64,000 nt of DNA from Ruminococcus albus AD2013. GTDB taxonomy: Bacteria; Bacillota; Clostridia; Oscillospirales; Ruminococcaceae. Made by a program: the position numbers and the translations under genes. The stretch is from assembly GCF_000526775.1 (NCBI RefSeq), contig NZ_JAGS01000001.1, forward strand, positions 2,108,001 to 2,172,000, read 5' to 3'. This document shows, piece after piece, positions 59,541 to 64,000 of this stretch. The stretch's first letter is position 1. Every line of letters starts with the position of its first letter. The notes below the pieces were generated by a model. It saw nothing but the letters and a program-made list of their open reading frames with translations, was not told where the DNA came from and ran no database searches.

Positions 59541-61439
59541 ATGATAAATAGCAGAAAAAGTATAGCGATATTTACCTGTCAGGTCACATTAGGCTATCGC
59601 AGACATTTTTGCGAAGCAGTAAATCAAGCTGTGATAGATCAAGGCTACAATGCTGTTTTTTATAATTTTTACGGAGTGGTCGGCAGCAAACATTCGGATT
59701 ACTCCGATTATGAATATAAGCTGTTAGAAGTTATCCCCTTCGACAAATTCGATGGCATAATATTCGATGAAGAAGCCATCACTATAGATGGTATGGTCGA
59801 AAAGCTTGTGGCTAAGATAAAAGAGAAGGCTACCTGTCCCGTTATAAGCGTCTCCAGTTATATGAAAGGCTTTTATAACCTGTGCTTTGATGATGTCGCA
59901 GGTATCGATCTTATCGTAAAACATATGTACGATCACCATGGCTGCCGCAGGATCGGATTCATGTCAGGTCCCATGTGGCATAAGGACGGTGTAAAAAGAT
60001 ATCACGCTTTCAAAGCGACCATGAAAGCTTTGGGGCTTCCCGAAGAAGGCGAAGGCATATTTGAAGGTGATTTCTGGTACAACAAAGCAGGAGAAGCTGT
60101 CGATTTCTTCACAAGTGACGGCAAGGAACTTCCCGAAGTCATCATATGTGCAAATGACTATATGGCAATGGCTCTTTGTCAGGAACTTAAAAGAAGAGGT
60201 CATCGCATACCCGAAGATATTCTTGTAACAGGCTTTGACGGCATTGAAGATGGTCAGCTGTATATCCCAAGGCTGACAACGATTGACCGCAGGCGCGATG
60301 ATACAGCTGTACAGGCTGTCGCTATGATCGACAATATTATAAAAGGTCAGGAGTACCCCGAGATAACATATATACCGCCGAGACTCATAAGCGGCGATTC
60401 CTGCGGCTGTACAAAGGCCGACCTGACCGTCGAGATCGAAAGACTGAACACAAACGCCGAGCAGTCCATATCCGTACATTATTATCTCGGCGATATCATA
60501 GGTGCTACCCTTAAAATGAATATAGTCGAAAGCATATCCGAACTCGAAAGGTCATTTGCCGATTATGCTGTTAATTTCGGCGGTTACAGAAGCTTCTGCG
60601 TTATGACCTATGTGGATGAGAACGGAAAAACGTCCATCGAAAAAGGTATGTCCGCCCCCACCCATAAAGTATACCCTTCTATCCTCGTGGACAGATACGG
60701 CGATTATAAAGGTGTTGAGCGAAATATCATCAGCACCGATGATTTTCTTCCCACCGAATCGGTCGATGAACCCAGGATAGTATACGTGACGAGTATGCAC
60801 TGCGGTGACAGATGCTTCGGATATAGTTCCATCTCTATGACAGGCACAGGGGCTTTCAACGAGTTCTACTACGTATGGATAGCGACTCTCGCCGTGGCAA
60901 TGGAATCTCTGCTGAGACACAACAACATCGGCGAACTTATAACCAATCTGGAATATACAAGCATCAGGGACGGTCTTACAGGGCTTTACAACCGCCGCGG
61001 ATTTGAGCTTCGTTCAGACGAAGCAGCAAAATGCATGAAAAAGGGCAGCACAGCCTGTGCAATGGTCATAGATATGGACGGTCTTAAACGAATAAACGAC
61101 CGCTATGGTCATGCCGAGGGCGATATCGCTATTAAAAATCTTGCCGATATCATTGGCACAGTATTCAAAGATAAAGCCATAGCAGGCAGAACAGGCGGTG
61201 ACGAGTTCTACGTGTTCGTACCAGAATGTACAGAGGATACGGCTGCAATTTTCAAGAAGCAGTTCTATTTCCTGTTATCCGATATCAACAATAATCTGGA
61301 TAAACCCTATGAACTGAGTGCAAGCTTCGGCACTTTCGTCCATGAGATAACACCTGCATACAACGTAGAAGAACTCTTACGCATAGCTGATGAGCGAATG
61401 TACGCCGAAAAACAGCAAAAACGTGCGCACCGCACCTGA
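59541..61439 (+). CDS. LacI-type sugar-sensor domain fused to a GGDEF diguanylate cyclase
   Basis: About 632 residues; the ATG at 59541 follows CGGAG. Residues ~5-285 form a LacI/periplasmic-binding-type fold (VTLGYRRHFCEAVNQAVIDQ, FDGIIFDEE, VISVSSYMKGFYN, HGCRRIGFMSGP, ILVTGFDGIEDGQL, PRLTTIDRRRDD) but with no helix-turn-helix in front. A middle region of ~170 residues is followed by a GGDEF domain (~470-625: RDGLTGLYNRRGFE, DMDGLKRINDRYGHAEGD, GRTGGDEFYVF) with the intact GGDEF signature. No signal peptide, so it is cytoplasmic. I infer c-di-GMP synthesis controlled by a sugar-like ligand. No I-site RxxD is obvious. Confidence 0.9.
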   Translation: MINSRKSIAIFTCQVTLGYRRHFCEAVNQAVIDQGYNAVFYNFYGVVGSKHSDYSDYEYKLLEVIPFDKFDGIIFDEEAITIDGMVEKLVAKIKEKATCPVISVSSYMKGFYNLCFDDVAGIDLIVKHMYDHHGCRRIGFMSGPMWHKDGVKRYHAFKATMKALGLPEEGEGIFEGDFWYNKAGEAVDFFTSDGKELPEVIICANDYMAMALCQELKRRGHRIPEDILVTGFDGIEDGQLYIPRLTTIDRRRDDTAVQAVAMIDNIIKGQEYPEITYIPPRLISGDSCGCTKADLTVEIERLNTNAEQSISVHYYLGDIIGATLKMNIVESISELERSFADYAVNFGGYRSFCVMTYVDENGKTSIEKGMSAPTHKVYPSILVDRYGDYKGVERNIISTDDFLPTESVDEPRIVYVTSMHCGDRCFGYSSISMTGTGAFNEFYYVWIATLAVAMESLLRHNNIGELITNLEYTSIRDGLTGLYNRRGFELRSDEAAKCMKKGSTACAMVIDMDGLKRINDRYGHAEGDIAIKNLADIIGTVFKDKAIAGRTGGDEFYVFVPECTEDTAAIFKKQFYFLLSDINNNLDKPYELSASFGTFVHEITPAYNVEELLRIADERMYAEKQQKRAHRT

Positions 61440-61472
61440 TAAGACCGGTGTTTATAAAGAATGTCTATAATA

Positions 61473-61510
61473 AATGGGGAAGACCTCTTTCAGAAATGGT
61501 CTTCCCCATT
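61473..61510. terminator. Shared convergent terminator
   Basis: AATGGGGAAGACC pairs with GGTCTTCCCCATT around 12 bases. It lies between the convergent LacI-GGDEF and U32-like genes. Confidence 0.88.
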
Positions 61511-61550
61511 GTTTGCTTTATGTGATCCTTATTGATATCGTACTTCTGCT

Positions 61551-62507
61551 TTACTCTTCAAGTTCCAGCACGCCGTTTGCGCGAAGCTGTCTTAAAAAAG
61601 TAAATCTTGCGATATCCTTACATTCGGGCTTTATCATATAGTACATATAATGTTCCAGCAGATTGAGGGTCTCATAAGTCCTGCCCTCTATCTTGAACTG
61701 GCTGAATCCCATGGGAACATATTTGTTCCATATATCATCGGGAGTAACATGGGTACTGAGATCCTGTATATCAAAAATAGTCCTGTTAACGCTGGAACAT
61801 TTATTGAACTGCTCTATCTCGGGATGAAGCTTACTCAGCTTATCGGGAGAATATGCGGTGTTCGGGTGCTTTTTCACGTGATTCGCATAGTCTATCTGCT
61901 GCAGGCCGATAGTCCTGTAATGCTCGGAACGTCTTGCACAGGCAGGGTCACAGCAGGCATTTACAAGTATCTCACATTTCTCCTTATCGGGTATCTTTTC
62001 GAGTATATCGAATTTATTGTTGAGATCGTAGTCGATAACAACTATATGATAATCCTTTTCGACTTCCGCATACATAGCATCGGGGTCAGTGATACGCTTG
62101 CAGGTGGAGCTTGTCAGCTTGTATTTCGGATACTGTTTCCTTATATATTCTTCAAGTATCGGCGAAAATACGATAGCTTCATTCAGCCCGTTGTTCGCAA
62201 CATTCATCACCATATTGCAGAAATCGTCGCTCAGATGTTTCTTCTCTATCATGGGATTTGTAAAAGTAAATCTCAGAGGTATGCCCCTTTCATTAAAGGA
62301 ACTTACAACAGTTTTTACATAATCCTTGTCACAGTAACCCCCGCAGAATCTGCCGCCGTTCCACAGTGACGGCGGAAAACAGCCGTATACGGAAGCTATC
62401 TCCACGCCCTCACGAAAATACTCGGGACATCGTTTAAGCATCTCCGCAAAAATAAGATTAAATCTGAAATGACCGGCAAAGTCCGGCAAATGGAATCGTA
62501 CTCTCAT
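61551..62507 (-). CDS. U32-peptidase-like protein, unknown substrate
   Basis: 318 residues. The N-terminal half resembles a TIM-barrel; the cysteine-rich segment VNACCDPACARRSEHYRTIG (~189-208) resembles the CxxxC...HY signature of peptidase U32-type proteins, and a further Cys lies in SSTCKRITD (~133-141). U32 relatives act in RNA hydroxylation or as collagenase-like proteins; this one is shorter and divergent, so its role is unclear. AAAGGAAAATAAT precedes the ATG. Monocistronic. Confidence 0.6.
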   Translation of the reverse strand: MRVRFHLPDFAGHFRFNLIFAEMLKRCPEYFREGVEIASVYGCFPPSLWNGGRFCGGYCDKDYVKTVVSSFNERGIPLRFTFTNPMIEKKHLSDDFCNMVMNVANNGLNEAIVFSPILEEYIRKQYPKYKLTSSTCKRITDPDAMYAEVEKDYHIVVIDYDLNNKFDILEKIPDKEKCEILVNACCDPACARRSEHYRTIGLQQIDYANHVKKHPNTAYSPDKLSKLHPEIEQFNKCSSVNRTIFDIQDLSTHVTPDDIWNKYVPMGFSQFKIEGRTYETLNLLEHYMYYMIKPECKDIARFTFLRQLRANGVLELEE

Positions 62508-62788
62508 ATTATTTTCCTTTCATCTTTTCCGCAGGAAGATCTTATTCACTCCTCCCGGCAGACAAGAAACGTTTTTCGTATCATAAATACCGCAGTACCA
62601 GCCATATTTCCGAAGGGTACCGCGCACTCTACCAGAACATTATTATATCATGTTTTATAGTAAATGTAAATACAAAAGCTTACAAATTCCCGCCTATGCC
62701 CTTGTGTAAAAAAACGAGCCCATACCAATGCATACCAACTGATACGACCACATACCATCTTCACTTCCCGACCGTCCTCCCCGGGATA

Positions 62789-62819
62789 CAAAAAAGGCTG
62801 TGCAAAAAATGCACAGCCC
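62789..62819 (-). terminator. Terminator of the acidic anchored protein gene
   Basis: On the minus strand GGGCTGTGCA pairs with TGCACAGCC and is followed by six T's. Confidence 0.9.
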
Positions 62820-62836
62820 GTATCATCAGTATGATA

Positions 62837-63151
62837 TTACTCGTCGTCAGTCAGAGAATCCTTGAATTCCTCTGCCTTATCTGCCAGGTCTTCAACTGCT
62901 TCCTCAGCCTTTTCAGCCAGATCCTCAGCAGCCTCGCCTACCTTATCAGCCAGGTCTACGTCATCAACAGGCTCCTCGACCTTGTCAAGATCCTCTTCAG
63001 GTGTGGTGTCATCGATGCAGTCATCGAAATCGTCATCAAGATCCTCGTAATCGTAATCTTCAAGCTCCTTGCGCTTCTTATATGCCATAACAGCAGCAGC
63101 GCCGCCTGCAACTACGCCGATTGCGAGTAATGCCTTAAAAATATTTCCCAT
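62837..63151 (-). CDS. Small acidic membrane-anchored coiled-coil protein (YtxH-like layout)
   Basis: About 104 residues. The start is taken at the ATG at 63151 (MGNIFKALLA) after GGAG. One N-terminal helix (IFKALLAIGVVAGGAAAVMA), a KKRK stop, an Asp-rich stretch (YDYEDLDDDFDDCIDD) and a heptad-like Ala/Glu repeat (AEDLAEKAEEAVEDLADKAE). Function unknown; the layout is like YtxH/stress-type anchored helices. Own terminator. Confidence 0.65.
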   Translation of the reverse strand: MGNIFKALLAIGVVAGGAAAVMAYKKRKELEDYDYEDLDDDFDDCIDDTTPEEDLDKVEEPVDDVDLADKVGEAAEDLAEKAEEAVEDLADKAEEFKDSLTDDE

Positions 63152-63334
63152 TTTGAACACTCCATTTCTAAAAAATTATCTCTCTAAATCAAAATTCAGA
63201 TTAATGATATTATACCACACTTTGTTCAAAAAATCAAGCGACGCAAGCTAACAAAAAACATTTTTCGTCATTTTATTCAAATTTTGCAGACCGTTTTTTA
63301 CACAGGATATCTGTCATGTGCCCTACAGCCCGAT

Positions 63335-64000
63335 TTATCGGGTGCTGAGCGTTATCGCTTCAAGGTCTTCCATACTGCCGCTAAAGACGTTCATATCAAT
63401 GAATTCTTCATCGCCCTCATAGCCACCGAACTTTTCGCTGTCGCTGTACTGCCAGAAAGTCCAGTCATTATGCAGCGGTCTGAAAAACACGTTGCGCTCC
63501 CAGAGCATACAGCCATCAAATGCTTCTTTATAGCGTGTGCGCGTTTTCATGGTGGTGTATATTATCGGCTTTGCGCCGTATTTTTCCTCTATTGCAGATA
63601 TCATAGCCTTTATCTCAGGCACAGCTTCCTCCGCAGACAGAGGTTCTTTGGTATATTTGCCGTAAAGCTCCACATCTATAACCGGCGGCAGCATACCATC
63701 GGTCATACCCGTGCTTTCAAGGGCGTTTATGAAATTTTCTGCCTGAGTGCTTCCCGCACTGTCAAAGCTGAAAAAGTGATACGCTCCCGTTACAAGTCCC
63801 GCTTCTTTCGCCCCGGTGAAATTCTCCACGAACATATCATCCGTCGAGCCGCTGCCCTCGGTAGCCTTTACAAAAACAAAATCCATATGCTTTGAAAGCT
63901 CTGCCCAGTCTGTATTTCCCTGATACGAGGATATATCCGCGCCTTTCAGCCCATCAGGGTGATTTATCTTTATGACCCTGAACCATAAAAGCGCCGCAAA
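63335..64000 (-). CDS. GH25 lysozyme-like muramidase, N-terminus cut by window edge
   Basis: The open frame continues to the right edge (222 codons with stop). GADISSYQGNTDWAEL near the visible start carries the first catalytic Asp of GH25. FVFVKATEGSGSTDDMFVEN, GAYHFFSFDSAGSTQAENFI, LPPVIDVEL (acid pair), IYTTMKTRTRY and WTFWQYSDSEKFGGYEGDEE with FIDMNVF follow the family in order. The first visible residues (FAALLWFRVIKIN) look like the end of a membrane anchor. GH25 enzymes cleave the beta-1,4 bond of MurNAc-GlcNAc; here probably in surface remodelling. Confidence 0.92.
   Translation of the reverse strand, partial: FAALLWFRVIKINHPDGLKGADISSYQGNTDWAELSKHMDFVFVKATEGSGSTDDMFVENFTGAKEAGLVTGAYHFFSFDSAGSTQAENFINALESTGMTDGMLPPVIDVELYGKYTKEPLSAEEAVPEIKAMISAIEEKYGAKPIIYTTMKTRTRYKEAFDGCMLWERNVFFRPLHNDWTFWQYSDSEKFGGYEGDEEFIDMNVFSGSMEDLEAITLSTR

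Noticed and set aside
1..64000. CRISPR arrays, rRNA genes, replication origin
   Set aside because: No regularly spaced repeat arrays, rRNA segments or DnaA-box clusters were seen.

Overview
The window looks like a chromosome segment of a Ruminococcus-type member of the Oscillospiraceae (cellulolytic rumen or gut Firmicutes; R. albus and R. flavefaciens are the closest matches by character). The evidence is a moderate GC content, Firmicute-style AGGAGG ribosome binding sites and very regular TTGACA-17-TATAAT promoters. Two secreted proteins end in type I dockerins, a CotH-family surface protein lies beside them, and spore, FakA/Asp23, PC4-like YdbC and DUF3343 genes are present. The species call is inference; no rRNA or other marker gene is present.

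Layout. 0-8.3 kb: a PAS-GGDEF-EAL protein cut by the left edge, yfcE, folC, a ROK regulator, ydbC, a large lipid-sugar flippase and yfbR. 8.3-8.8 kb: a gene-free, hairpin-rich, GC-rich patch. 8.8-12.6 kb: fakA/asp23, tRNA-Thr, a complete type I toxin-antitoxin module (holin-like toxin plus antisense RNA) and a GNAT acetyltransferase. 12.7-21.2 kb: a secreted-protein island (CotH/LTD protein, transglutaminase-dockerin protein, RCC1-like dockerin protein). 21.2-25.3 kb: a degraded mobile region with serine-recombinase fragments, repeats, a Trp-rich micro-ORF and two cell-wall hydrolases (M23 and SleB types) sharing a related peptidoglycan-binding domain. 25.3-27.5 kb: tRNA-Leu, tRNA-Lys and leuB.

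27.5-33.3 kb is the most interesting stretch. It is a tight five-gene operon encoding an adenylation enzyme, a carrier protein, a fold-III PLP decarboxylase, an MBOAT acyltransferase and an SGNH/DltD-like protein. It resembles the dlt (D-alanylation) machinery with a decarboxylase inserted. The decarboxylase resembles BtrK, which acts on a carrier-bound glutamyl group in butirosin biosynthesis. The operon may therefore activate an amino acid, decarboxylate it on the carrier protein and export the product as a surface modification.

33.4-48.3 kb: a FeoA-FeoB fusion with its Cys-rich partner peptide and a candidate metal-repressor site; tgt with an upstream frameshifted NUDIX gene; spoVAD-spoVAE behind a textbook sigma-G promoter; pgk; a tiny NPxTG surface protein; a class V aminotransferase with DUF3343; glyS; and a serC-DUF6440-serA serine operon. 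48.6-64 kb: alaA, an IS1182-family insertion sequence, prfC, yqgF, several membrane or secreted proteins, a lipoprotein sugar-binding protein divergent from a LacI-sensor/GGDEF fusion, a U32-like protein and a GH25 lysozyme cut by the right edge.

Two themes recur. The first is cell-surface remodelling: dockerin proteins, M23/SleB/GH25 hydrolases, the dlt-like operon, the flippase and a sortase-type peptide. The second is c-di-GMP signalling, with one EAL and one GGDEF protein, the latter with a sugar-sensor-type input domain.
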